Shown here: positions 26,614 to 35,158 of the stretch, piece after piece
Position numbering within the stretch: the stretch's first letter is position 1
Layout of the letters: each line of letters opens with the position of its first letter
Source of the DNA: Bacteroidota bacterium
Lineage (GTDB): Bacteria; Bacteroidota; Bacteroidia; Bacteroidales; SZUA-534
DNA length: 35,653 nucleotides
Direction: 5' to 3'
Assembly (NCBI GenBank): GCA_003250355.1
Contig: QKGS01000032.1
Coordinates: 1-35,653 of the forward strand
Program-made: the position numbers and the translations under genes
Notes under the pieces: generated by a model
Database searches by the model: none
What the model was told of the DNA's origin: nothing
Seen by the model: only the letters and a program-made list of their open reading frames with translations

Positions 26614-27324
26614 ATGAATATTATTATAACCGGAGCATCATCAGGAATAGGGTACGAACTTGTAAAATATTTTGCCCAAAACAATGCCGACAATATAATT
26701 ATTATTTCAAGAAACTCTGATAAATTAAACACGCTAAAGAAAGAGTGTTATTTGTCGTGTAATACAAATATTATTCCTATTACAGCCAACCTAAACAATG
26801 AAGATAGCTTTAATACAATAATTAATGCATTACATATAAATAAAATAGATTCGATTGACATATTAATAAACAATGCAGGAACACTTGAAAAGGCCGAATT
26901 TGAAAATACAACATTGGAACAACTAAAATACATTTACTCTGTTAATGTGTTTGCTCCATACATTCTTATTCAGAAGCTTATCCCTTTTTTAAATAATTCA
27001 AAAAAAGCTCATGTAATAAATATTGGCAGTATGGGAGGCTTTCAGGGAAGTGTAAAATTTCCGGGCATATCAGCATATTCATCGAGTAAGGCTGCTATTG
27101 CAAATATTACCGAGTGCTTAGCCGAAGAGTATAAAAATACGAGAATACATTTTAATTGTTTAGCACTAGGAGCAGTTAATACAGAGATGCTACAAAAGGC
27201 ATTTCCCGATTATTTAGCTCCTATCAATGCTGATGAAATGGCTCGTTATATATTTAAATTTGCATTGAGTGGCTATGAACTTTTCAATGGCAAAATTATT
27301 CCCATATCATCGAGTACTCCTTAA
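26614..27324 (+). CDS. Short-chain dehydrogenase/reductase
   Basis: A 236-residue classical SDR. The cofactor loop TGASSGIG is at 6-13, NNAG at 86-89 and the catalytic Ser139, Tyr155 and Lys159 (YSSSK) are all in place, so it should be an active NAD(P)H-dependent oxidoreductase. The protein is a little short for the family but complete. Substrate unknown. The gene stands alone: the divergent neighbour is an outer-membrane protein and the next gene has its own promoter. Confidence 0.93.
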   Translation: MNIIITGASSGIGYELVKYFAQNNADNIIIISRNSDKLNTLKKECYLSCNTNIIPITANLNNEDSFNTIINALHINKIDSIDILINNAGTLEKAEFENTTLEQLKYIYSVNVFAPYILIQKLIPFLNNSKKAHVINIGSMGGFQGSVKFPGISAYSSSKAAIANITECLAEEYKNTRIHFNCLALGAVNTEMLQKAFPDYLAPINADEMARYIFKFALSGYELFNGKIIPISSSTP

Positions 27325-27446
27325 TTTTTGAATTACATTAAATAATGCAGTATACAATACCTGACATTCAAACACTTAAACAGGCCAATAATTTGAATCA
27401 TGGTGAAAAATCATAATTTAAAACGTTTGTAATATATAAGTGGCAG

Positions 27447-27476
27447 TTGGGAAATATTTTCAAAATGTTATTTTTG
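27447..27476 (+). promoter_or_regulatory. Promoter of the large PEPCK-like gene
   Basis: TTGG (27447-27450), 18 bases, TATTTTTG (27469-27476): exact -7 box, one mismatch in the -33 box. Transcription would start near 27482, so the in-frame GTG at 27440 cannot be the start and ATG 27509 is favoured. Confidence 0.55.
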
Positions 27477-27508
27477 CAAAACTCAATATATCAATAAAAG
27501 CACGAATC

Positions 27509-30500
27509 ATGAACGACGACGCAAAAAAAGTAAGAAAAAGAGACAGGAAAGATATGATCCAGTACATAAATTTGCAGCTTGCTGCATTGGGTCAACCACT
27601 TTTCCATGAAGAAAGCGACGCCAAAAACAAATATTCCAACACAAAGTTTTTGGGATTAACTGAAGATTTAATAAAAAGCTTTAGAGAAAAATCAAGATTA
27701 CTATCAGATCATCAATCGCCTGCCGATTCAAGAATTCAGGCATTTATTAATGATTATTTGAAAGATGTTAGCATTGATAAAACAACTCTTCGCATACCTA
27801 ACAACACATTTGTACTAAACCACAAAGGCCTTGCAAGAGAGCTTAGTCTTCCACCGAATGGCGATACTTTCAAAAATAGTTATTTAACTTCGCACAGAAT
27901 AAAGCAAGGTATACTTAACAACCCTGCCAAAGATAAACGTACTACAAAAGGTACTTTCCATATTGTTGAAGGTGAACTTCCTGTTCCGCCCGACAAGAAA
28001 GAAGTTCCAAAAATTGCTTTTGCCAATTTAATTGCAACAGCATTTAAACCTACCGATGAACTTAATACACTACCTTTTACCTCAAATCAGGACGAACAGG
28101 CTAAAACAATGGTTTCGTTATTGCTTCGTCCAATTGTATGCCCTGAAGTTAAAGGCATAATAAGTCAAAAGAGTATGGAGATTCGTTTCTTCGCTCCGGG
28201 TAGTTTAGTGAGTAATCTCGATTTTGTTGAAAATATTTTTGGCAATGCCGGCGACCACAACTTAATTGAAAACGACGCTGCACTCGATGTAGAACACTGG
28301 ACTGGCCATACCGGTTGTATTATACTTGCTCCACACTTAACAACACTTAAGAAAAAAGATATAGGATTACCACACATCGACAATGCAACCGAACGTCAGA
28401 TTAAAGACGGAATGTGCTGGAAAGATGAGAATGAACTATATAACGATGGCGGAGCATTCAAATTAACTTGTCGCGACGATCGCGGTATTGTAATAACACT
28501 TATTGCCGACAACTATTACGGTTATTCAAAAAAAGAGATTAAAACACAGATAGGCTACTCGGCCAACCTTTATGGTTTAGTAGAAGAAGAGCATGCCGGT
28601 GGAGCAATTGCATTTCCATGTGGCAACATGATGGATAATGTTTATGGTGATATTTTCTCTTCAAAATTTTCTAATGCATACTCATTCGAAAATGTAGTAA
28701 AATTATTAGGCGATACTATTGAAGTAAAACCGGAGGGTTATGCTGTTGATAAAAAATTCCCTAATATTATTTATATACCTGAATTTGCAAACATAAGCAT
28801 AAGTACAAACTCAGTAAGCTGGAAAAACGGAGTTTCGGAATTTAGCCTAAAGCTAAACCCCAATAAAACATATGTTCACCCAACCGGACATAAATTCCAA
28901 CTTACTAAGCACCCGACTCAAAACTTATGGCGCATTGTTGATACAGCTCCGGAAGGGGTATTTTGCCACAAGCCAAGTACTGTATCAGGAGGCGGTAAGT
29001 CAGAGATTTCAAAATCGCTTAACAATGCTATTAAATATGGTGCATTTATAGTAGAAGACTTAGATAAGGATGCAGCTCAGGTTGATATGTTAATAAACTA
29101 CGACTACTCAAAGAGATGGAAAAATATTCATTCTGATGCAGCCGATTCACGTCCATTTTTAAGTCCAAAGCGTACCTTGGGTTCAACTGTTAAACTGTTA
29201 ACACCTTCGGAACAGTATAGCGATGAGTACAATAATTTCCTTCAAGGGATACCTTATCAGGTAAAAACTCTTGCACTATACATAAAGCGACTTTACAGAA
29301 CCGATGATAATGCAAATACAAACGACTGGAAAAATAAATTTTCAGTTGAAATGATAAATGGTCACAAGAGTCACGTTCTAAGATATAACAATAACCAGGT
29401 AATATCGAGCAATGTTCGTATTGGCTTTACACCTGACGGTAACTGGTTAATGCATAAACTCCGTTCTGACTTTGTTCCTGCAAAGAAAATACAAATGGAA
29501 GATGATATAACAGCTTCTATTACTCTACCGGCCAATAAGTTAAGTAAATTAAATCCTGAATTTACAAACCCTAGTGTGAAACTTTTAACAAACTGCGAGA
29601 GTTATTTCTTTCAACGCCCCGACGAAGCAGTTATAAGAGGATACGACAAAGGTGCTGAATTTGATATGGTTCAACCGGGTACTTTCCTTACAAACTACGA
29701 ACCGCTAAAACAAAAGGATGCCATTGAATTATTTGAAGATTCAATAAACTTTGAAGAGTACACTCAACCGGTTAAAGATTTTATAACTAAAGTTGTAGAG
29801 AGCGAAAAAGATTGTTATTTTGTTACACCATCGCATACTCGTTTAGTTGACGGTGTTCCAACAAATAACCCTCGATATCTTGAGCGCAACCAATTCAAAG
29901 GTGAGACAGAAGATCTTTACTTAGCAGACCTTGGTGTACGTTTACATAGAAATATTAAGGCCGACGAACCTGTTTTTCATCCTGTAAATGCTGTATTACC
30001 CGGACGTAGAAACAATCCGGTTGACAAAAAAGCAGGAATACGCCCGTTAAGTGTTTATAACCCTATCCACTATCAGGAAACACCTGAATTGTTTATGGAG
30101 TTTATTTCAAGCTTAACAGGTAAGTCACCATCTACTACCGGTGCCGGGTCTGAGGGAGCCTTAACAAAAGGGCCGTTCAATATGCTTGTTGCAACAACAG
30201 ACCTTAACAATGCGTTGTTATCACACATATTAACAGAGTCAAACGGGTTTAGTTCTGCTGCCGGATACATTGGTAGTGAAAACCGTTTCGACCACGATAT
30301 TAGTATATTAATACCGGAAATTTGGGCTCGATTAGTTCCAGAAGATAGAGATCCTAAGAAACTCATTGAAAATAAATCGCTTGAGAAGCTTGAAGATTTT
30401 GAATATAAAGGGCAAAAAGTATTAGCAAGCCGTTTGGGATACAGAATTACCAAAAACTTTGCGTTCCGTTGTATGAACCGTTTATTCGATGAACCTTTAG

Positions 30501-30988
30501 CTGTATTTACCGAACGAATGCTTAAGCCGGAACTTCAAAGTATGGAAGATTTTGCTGATGGTATAAACAATATTACCGAAGCACAAGAAAAGGTAGCAAA
30601 AGCTTATTTCGAATCGGATAGTGTTGATGCTGCTATTCCTCCATTGAAAATTTTATTCCATATAATGGCATATGGCGAATATGAAGGCAAACAGATAAGC
30701 AATCCTGAATTACGCAAATACTTTGAAAGAGAATATGTAATTAACAGCGATTGGTACAAAGAAAGGTTAAAACTTAAACAAAACAGGGATATTAGATTCC
30801 ACAAATCTCAGATTGAGTACCTTACTAAGTTTGCAAACAACACCGACAACAAAGAAGTTGCTGCAAAACTCAATATAAATGAAAAAATTGCTAAAGTAAA
30901 CGAAACTTTAGCTTATGTTGAGTCAGACAAATACTTAAATGATTTAGTTGGTACTATTGGACTTGATCCTTTAGCTAGAAAAAAGTAA
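27509..30988 (+). CDS. Probable PPi-type phosphoenolpyruvate carboxykinase
   Basis: A 1159-residue cytosolic protein without signal or membrane segments. Overall similarity to classical PEPCK is not obvious, but the active-site motifs appear in order: a Lys-Lys pair (K342) exactly 20 residues before H362 in VEEEHAGG, as K244 and H264 are in human GTP-PEPCK (metal ligands); a P-loop-like SGGGKSE with K497; and D517 in VEDLD, 20 residues later, like the kinase-2 Asp. The length (about 1150) matches the PPi-type PEPCK described in Entamoeba and Propionibacterium, which interconverts oxaloacetate plus PPi with PEP, phosphate and CO2. A second loop (TGKSPSTTGAGSEG) near residue 880 has no counterpart I know. 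It has its own promoter and terminator. The enzyme assignment is inference from motifs. Confidence 0.65.
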   Translation: MNDDAKKVRKRDRKDMIQYINLQLAALGQPLFHEESDAKNKYSNTKFLGLTEDLIKSFREKSRLLSDHQSPADSRIQAFINDYLKDVSIDKTTLRIPNNTFVLNHKGLARELSLPPNGDTFKNSYLTSHRIKQGILNNPAKDKRTTKGTFHIVEGELPVPPDKKEVPKIAFANLIATAFKPTDELNTLPFTSNQDEQAKTMVSLLLRPIVCPEVKGIISQKSMEIRFFAPGSLVSNLDFVENIFGNAGDHNLIENDAALDVEHWTGHTGCIILAPHLTTLKKKDIGLPHIDNATERQIKDGMCWKDENELYNDGGAFKLTCRDDRGIVITLIADNYYGYSKKEIKTQIGYSANLYGLVEEEHAGGAIAFPCGNMMDNVYGDIFSSKFSNAYSFENVVKLLGDTIEVKPEGYAVDKKFPNIIYIPEFANISISTNSVSWKNGVSEFSLKLNPNKTYVHPTGHKFQLTKHPTQNLWRIVDTAPEGVFCHKPSTVSGGGKSEISKSLNNAIKYGAFIVEDLDKDAAQVDMLINYDYSKRWKNIHSDAADSRPFLSPKRTLGSTVKLLTPSEQYSDEYNNFLQGIPYQVKTLALYIKRLYRTDDNANTNDWKNKFSVEMINGHKSHVLRYNNNQVISSNVRIGFTPDGNWLMHKLRSDFVPAKKIQMEDDITASITLPANKLSKLNPEFTNPSVKLLTNCESYFFQRPDEAVIRGYDKGAEFDMVQPGTFLTNYEPLKQKDAIELFEDSINFEEYTQPVKDFITKVVESEKDCYFVTPSHTRLVDGVPTNNPRYLERNQFKGETEDLYLADLGVRLHRNIKADEPVFHPVNAVLPGRRNNPVDKKAGIRPLSVYNPIHYQETPELFMEFISSLTGKSPSTTGAGSEGALTKGPFNMLVATTDLNNALLSHILTESNGFSSAAGYIGSENRFDHDISILIPEIWARLVPEDRDPKKLIENKSLEKLEDFEYKGQKVLASRLGYRITKNFAFRCMNRLFDEPLAVFTERMLKPELQSMEDFADGINNITEAQEKVAKAYFESDSVDAAIPPLKILFHIMAYGEYEGKQISNPELRKYFEREYVINSDWYKERLKLKQNRDIRFHKSQIEYLTKFANNTDNKEVAAKLNINEKIAKVNETLAYVESDKYLNDLVGTIGLDPLARKK

Positions 30989-31005
30989 TAATTATACTTA
31001 GCAAT

Positions 31006-31042
31006 AAAAAAAGGTGTCGTCTTTTATGATGACACCTTTTTT
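31006..31042. terminator. Bidirectional terminator between the PEPCK-like gene and the GH16 gene
   Basis: A stem of 9 bp (GGTGTCGTC with GATGACACC, one G-U pair) flanked by an A-run on the left and a T-run on the right, which add further pairs. It works for both convergent genes. Confidence 0.9.
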
Positions 31043-31071
31043 GTTAACTATAATGAAAATATTATTATTAA

Positions 31072-32163
31072 TTACTCTTTCACAAACATTCCCGACTCCG
31101 CTCCTATTTCTCCTTCCATAACATAGAAATATAAACCTTCCGGCAAATGCGAAACATTTACACCTTCTGCCGGATTTGAAGTTATTTCTAATACAACTCT
31201 ACCAATTGAATTAAATATTTTCAAGCTGTTATAGCTTTCTGCATTAGTAAAAAATATTTGGTCAGCAGTTGGGTTGGGGTAAACCTGCATATTGTTTTTG
31301 GCTTCATCAACCAAGTTCAATATTAAATCATCATTTTTATAATAACGCACGAAATCAACCTTCATGCTAGTGCCATCAATGCTGGAACTGTCTGTTATGG
31401 TTCCTCCATAACTATGCCCTAATATGGCTAAACTTAATAGTAGCTGAGTTTTGCCATGATTCTCAACATATACCCATGCACCATCGGTATTCCATTTATT
31501 TTTTTGCACATAAGCGGGATTATCTTCTCTACGAATTTCTTCGCCATCAAAATAGAAAACATGTTCGGTAGGTGTCCAAAGCAATCCATAAGTATGGTAC
31601 TCTTCGCCCAAGTCAGTAGCTACATCGGCATAATACTTTTCTTGTATAGGGTGTACATAATTATCACCTTGTGTCCAGTTATGAATATTGGTTTTTAAAA
31701 TATTGGGGTATTGCCCCTCATTAATATCTAGTTCTACTTTGTTTACGTATTCCGGATCACTTTTGCTGTATGGATATAACCAAAATGAATTATTGGTACC
31801 AATTGCAGCGGCATATTTATAGCGTGCTTCGTAATAACCATATTTAAAGTCGTTACTTTTAGTCCATATACTTCCGCAAGTCCAATCCTGACCTCCACGT
31901 TGTTCTTTAATGGCTTTTAACTCTAAAATACCATTGGCAACTACGGCATTTTCGCGCCAGCGGCTACACAGTACTATGTCATTATCGGTTACTCCGTTTG
32001 CCGATATCCAATTATCTTCTAATTGTTCGTCTGGGTAATCAAATTCGTCTTGCCAATTTAGATACCAGTTGCCCGATGTTGTGTCTATTTCTGCGGGTAA
32101 TTGGGCAATTGCGGTGCTTGACAGTATTAGTGTTGTTATTAATAGTGTTAGTTTATTCTTCAT
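31072..32163 (-). CDS. GH16 family glycoside hydrolase with type IX secretion tail
   Basis: A 363-residue secreted endo-hydrolase. A signal peptide (1-20, ending AIAQ) precedes a GH16 jelly roll (about 30-285) with the catalytic ExDxxE motif at E144, D146 and E149 in VELDINEG. Residues about 290-363 are a type A type IX secretion sorting domain (VYPNP near the start, GLYFYV and a final FVKE), so the enzyme should be released or anchored at the cell surface. GH16 includes agarases, porphyranases, carrageenases and laminarinases; the subfamily cannot be fixed here, but the GH117 neighbour favours a red-algal galactan. It lies 23 bp after a related GH16 gene and is its paralog. Confidence 0.9.
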   Translation of the reverse strand: MKNKLTLLITTLILSSTAIAQLPAEIDTTSGNWYLNWQDEFDYPDEQLEDNWISANGVTDNDIVLCSRWRENAVVANGILELKAIKEQRGGQDWTCGSIWTKSNDFKYGYYEARYKYAAAIGTNNSFWLYPYSKSDPEYVNKVELDINEGQYPNILKTNIHNWTQGDNYVHPIQEKYYADVATDLGEEYHTYGLLWTPTEHVFYFDGEEIRREDNPAYVQKNKWNTDGAWVYVENHGKTQLLLSLAILGHSYGGTITDSSSIDGTSMKVDFVRYYKNDDLILNLVDEAKNNMQVYPNPTADQIFFTNAESYNSLKIFNSIGRVVLEITSNPAEGVNVSHLPEGLYFYVMEGEIGAESGMFVKE

Positions 32164-32186
32164 TTTGTTACTTTTTATTGTTATAG

Positions 32187-33470
32187 TTACTTCTTCTGAT
32201 AATACCTCACATAATCTATCTTCATACTTGTGCCGTCAATTGCATCGGTTACAGGGCCTGCTATGTCCCAACTTAAAATTGCCAAACTTAGCAATATGTT
32301 AGTTTCAGCATGGCAAAGGGTATGTGGTACAGTTCTGTATAGTTCACCATCGAAGTAAAACTTGAATTCTTTTTCGTTCCATTCAAAACCATATACGTGA
32401 AATTCTTCTGAAAAGTCATCATCGCAGCGGCCATCAAATTCTACCTTTGAAATCCATTTTTCACCGTTATAGTATTCAATAGAATATTGACTTAAAAGGT
32501 TACGGTTTCCACCATGGTCATCCCAACCATTCAGAAATTGAATACAGCCAACCTCTTTTTCTTCGCCGAAATCAACTTCAAGCCATTTTTCACCTTCTAC
32601 CTGGCTTATCCATGCATGTTGAGTGCCATCTGCTACATTAGATATCTCCGATTTTCGTATACTATCCTTGTATACTCCACTGGCTGATAACTTAGTTCCT
32701 TCTGCTTTTGTTAGGTTTACTAAACCATCTATGTTTTCATCACTATTCTCAAAACGCTTAATTTCAGGATATTCAGAATTTGGTGCATAAATGCTAAATT
32801 CGCCCAAGTGGATTGTTGTATGATGGTCTGATTTTAATCGAATCTTAGTTGCTTTTACCGGCGTTTCAAACTCATGAGATATTGCCGGACTTAACTCATC
32901 TTTACCTTCAAACCAAAAGCTTTTAAAGTTTTGGTCGTGTGAACCGTCTTCGTGAGTATCGGTCCAGTTATGAATATTTGTATTAACTATATTCGGATAA
33001 TGTCCTTCATTCACGTCTAATTCAAAGGCTTTTTCGCCTTCATCAACACCAACTTTAGGCCATAGCCAAAATGAGTTGTTTGTACCTGTAGCTCCGGCAT
33101 ATTTGTATCTGCACTCGAAATATCCGTAACCAAAAGCTTCTTTAGTCCATACATTTCCGCAAGTCCAGTCGTTACCGCCGCGTTGTTCTTTGCGTGCCTG
33201 CAGTTCAAGAATACCATCTTTTACCACTGCATTTTCGCGCCAGCGACTACACAAAACAAACCCTTCATACGATTGATTGTCCGATATCCAGTTTTGTTCC
33301 AACAAACTATCGGCATAGTCAAAGTCATCGCTCCATGCCAGTTCCCATTTTGATGTATCTACGTAGTAAATTACTTCAGAGGTATTATCTGTTTCTTTTT
33401 TACCGGTTGTGTTACATGATGCTAAAGCTAATGTTAGCAATGCTAGTGTTATTAAGAATGTGTGTTTCAT
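32187..33470 (-). CDS. GH16 family lipoprotein with an inserted discoidin-like domain
   Basis: A 427-residue lipoprotein (lipobox LASC, Cys19). The GH16 part is split: residues 40-180 carry the first half with ExDxxE at E150, D152 and E155, and residues 352-427 give the second half (EEFHVYGFEW, FYFDGE, VRYY). Between them about 170 residues (180-350) are absent from the paralog next door and look like an F5/8 type C (discoidin, CBM32-like) domain: WLEVDFGEEKEVGCIQFLNG and YSIEYYNGEKW. So a binding domain seems nested in a loop of the catalytic jelly roll. It is probably anchored at the outer membrane and acts with GH117 and the other GH16 on a galactan. Confidence 0.88.
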   Translation of the reverse strand: MKHTFLITLALLTLALASCNTTGKKETDNTSEVIYYVDTSKWELAWSDDFDYADSLLEQNWISDNQSYEGFVLCSRWRENAVVKDGILELQARKEQRGGNDWTCGNVWTKEAFGYGYFECRYKYAGATGTNNSFWLWPKVGVDEGEKAFELDVNEGHYPNIVNTNIHNWTDTHEDGSHDQNFKSFWFEGKDELSPAISHEFETPVKATKIRLKSDHHTTIHLGEFSIYAPNSEYPEIKRFENSDENIDGLVNLTKAEGTKLSASGVYKDSIRKSEISNVADGTQHAWISQVEGEKWLEVDFGEEKEVGCIQFLNGWDDHGGNRNLLSQYSIEYYNGEKWISKVEFDGRCDDDFSEEFHVYGFEWNEKEFKFYFDGELYRTVPHTLCHAETNILLSLAILSWDIAGPVTDAIDGTSMKIDYVRYYQKK

Positions 33471-33538
33471 ATTTTATTATTTTTTTGTGTTTCAATTTTA
33501 GCTTGCTGCACGCATCGCTATTTATTATCCTAATCATT

Positions 33539-33590
33539 ACCCCAGGTTAAAACTTGGGCTACCATACCTTCCATGCCTACGGCATTCTTG
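33539..33590. repeat. REP-like element with two hairpins
   Basis: The first hairpin spans 33541-33558 (CCCAGGTT with AACTTGGG, one G-T pair); the second is ATGCC-tac-GGCAT at 33573-33585. The element lies in the 239-bp gap between the GH117 and GH16 genes. The CCTACGGCAT core resembles dispersed repeats I recall from Bacteroidota genomes; there is no second copy in this window. The rest of the gap is pyrimidine-rich and codes for nothing I can see. Confidence 0.5.
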
Positions 33591-33706
33591 GTTTTATGTT
33601 TGAATATGTGCCATAATCCGCCATTTTCAAATTCCCTCATTCTCATATTTTCACATCTAACTCTAGTCACTTTGCTTACTACAGCTCACTTTAGACACTA
33701 AAATAC

Positions 33707-33734
33707 AGCCTACTGCTTACTGCTATCTGCCGAC
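33707..33734. repeat. 7-bp-period tandem repeat overlapping the end of the GH117 gene
   Basis: CCTACTG, CTTACTG, CTATCTG and CCGACTT follow each other in register from 33709. The array contains the stop codon and encodes the last seven or so residues of the GH117 protein. Unit length and divergence resemble the intergenic copies A to C, but the unit sequence differs. Confidence 0.65.
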
Positions 33735-34996
33735 TTCTTATACCTCCCCTCGGGATGGTCGTACATTTTTTCAGGGCTTTGTTCAAAATAAATATCGGGG
33801 CTAAACCAAACGCCCGTTTGTTTATAACCTGATTCATCGTAATCGAGACTTAAATCGCAATCAAAGCGAGCCATAATTGAGTAACTTTTTTCGGGTGTGC
33901 CGGCATTTACAAAATGGCATAAACCCCATGTAAATCCGCGACCATCAGAGGTATTTGTAAAAGCATCGGGAACAAAAGGTGCGGCAGCTGTTGGTGGTAG
34001 TGTAACAACTGAAGCTATTTCAAAGTTTGCTCCGTCTTTTGAGAACTGTATGGTCTCACGCTCGTTGCCGTCTTTTATTGCAAGTGTTGCCACGCCATCT
34101 CGAAAAGGGAAATAGCAAGTTTCATGCCCGCTTTGCATAACAGGGTTTTGCGGATGCTTTTCAAAAGGCCCCAATGGGTCTTCGGCTATTGCCAATCCGT
34201 GTGCTACTGCATATTTATCGCGGTTATCGGGCCATTTATTATACGCAGCTTTATAGTAAATATATATTTTACCGTTAAAAACTATCGGGTGCGGGTCGTG
34301 TGTTGCGTTTTGATCCCACTCTCCTTCTTTTCCGAAAGGGATAACAGCATCGCCACCATGAGTCCACGGACCTTCAGGAGAATCGGCATAAGAAACTGAT
34401 ACAGGGCAAAGATCGCCACGCAAACCGCTGGGCTCATCAAATGCCTGATAGTACAAGTAATACTTTCCTTTCCAGATTAAAATATCGGGAGTTGCCAGTG
34501 AACGCCAACCCGATTTTGGCTTTTCAGGTCGTTCAACAGCAGCACCTTGTTCTTCCCATGTTATTCCATCTGTACTGGTTGCATACCAAATGTCGCATAA
34601 ATCCCAGTCGGTACTTGGAATAATATCGGTAGCTTCTTTTGCACGACTGTACCCTATTGGCGGAACCTGCGTATGACGCTTTGTGTACCAGATATAGTAT
34701 TTTCCATCAACCAAGATTGGACGCGATGGGTCGCGGCGCGAAACAGTTCCATCACCGTTGTTGTAATCAAATCCTTGCAAGCGGGTGTATTTGAATTGCG
34801 AAAAAAGCTCGTTGTCCTGAACTCGTTTAGCTTCGTATTCAAACATACGCTCAGTTGATGCACTCATAGGAATATTTGGTTTTTCCTCAGGCATGGCGAA
34901 TGGGAAAACTTTGTTTTCTACGGTTGTTGTCTGTTCCTTGTTTTGGCAAGATGCCAACAGGATTAAGGCGGTGACTATTAAGAGTGTGTATTTCAT
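33710..34996 (-). CDS. GH117 family lipoprotein (probable 3,6-anhydro-L-galactosidase)
   Basis: A 428-residue lipoprotein (lipobox LASC, Cys17) with a five-bladed propeller of the GH117 type. Conserved blocks: SRRDPSRPILVDGKYYIWY (D89), ATPDILIWKGKYYLYY (D171), HDPHPIVF (D234) and SGHETCYFPF (H291). D89, D234 and H291 correspond in order and rough spacing to the catalytic Asp, Asp and His of Zobellia AhgA. Most GH117 enzymes remove 3,6-anhydro-L-galactose from the non-reducing end of neoagaro-oligosaccharides, completing agar breakdown. Genes downstream encode two GH16 enzymes, which could make the oligosaccharides. The last codons lie in a heptad repeat, so the extreme C-terminus may vary between strains. 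Confidence 0.9.
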   Translation of the reverse strand: MKYTLLIVTALILLASCQNKEQTTTVENKVFPFAMPEEKPNIPMSASTERMFEYEAKRVQDNELFSQFKYTRLQGFDYNNGDGTVSRRDPSRPILVDGKYYIWYTKRHTQVPPIGYSRAKEATDIIPSTDWDLCDIWYATSTDGITWEEQGAAVERPEKPKSGWRSLATPDILIWKGKYYLYYQAFDEPSGLRGDLCPVSVSYADSPEGPWTHGGDAVIPFGKEGEWDQNATHDPHPIVFNGKIYIYYKAAYNKWPDNRDKYAVAHGLAIAEDPLGPFEKHPQNPVMQSGHETCYFPFRDGVATLAIKDGNERETIQFSKDGANFEIASVVTLPPTAAAPFVPDAFTNTSDGRGFTWGLCHFVNAGTPEKSYSIMARFDCDLSLDYDESGYKQTGVWFSPDIYFEQSPEKMYDHPEGRYKKSADSSKQ

Positions 34997-35020
34997 ATTA
35001 TTTATTTTTTTAGTTAATGA

Positions 35021-35097
35021 GTCATTGCGAGGAACGAAGCAATCTGTTATCGGACTACTTGCCTGTTACAGTTTGCTTCGCTATCGCTCGCAATGAC
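35021..35097. repeat. REP-like long imperfect palindrome
   Basis: GTCATTGCGAG (35021-35031) pairs perfectly with CTCGCAATGAC (35087-35097), and CGAAGCAA (35035-35042) with TTGCTTCG (35073-35080); the centre is a loop of about 30 bases. The TCATTGCGAGGAACGAAGCA arm is a form of a dispersed palindrome that I recall as widespread in bacterial genomes (REP/BIME type). It sits between the GH117 gene and the oxidoreductase gene. Confidence 0.75.
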
Positions 35098-35123
35098 TGG
35101 TGTTAAGTTGCAATACTGCATAA

Positions 35124-35154
35124 CCGAGGGCGTCGCTTTGAGCGACACCCTCGG
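35124..35154 (-). terminator. Hairpin after the oxidoreductase gene
   Basis: A 14-bp stem, continuous on the minus-strand RNA with one U-G pair (CCGAGGG to CCCTCGG outer arms), 3-base loop, 4 bp after the stop codon. There is no proper T-run (GGTTATG follows), so it may be a terminator aided by other factors or an mRNA-stabilising 3' end. Confidence 0.65.
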
Positions 35155-35158
35155 TAAA

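Noticed and set aside
27440-27508. GTG start for the PEPCK-like protein
   Set aside because: The -7 box at 27469-27476 lies downstream of this GTG; the 23 extra residues look like untranslated sequence.
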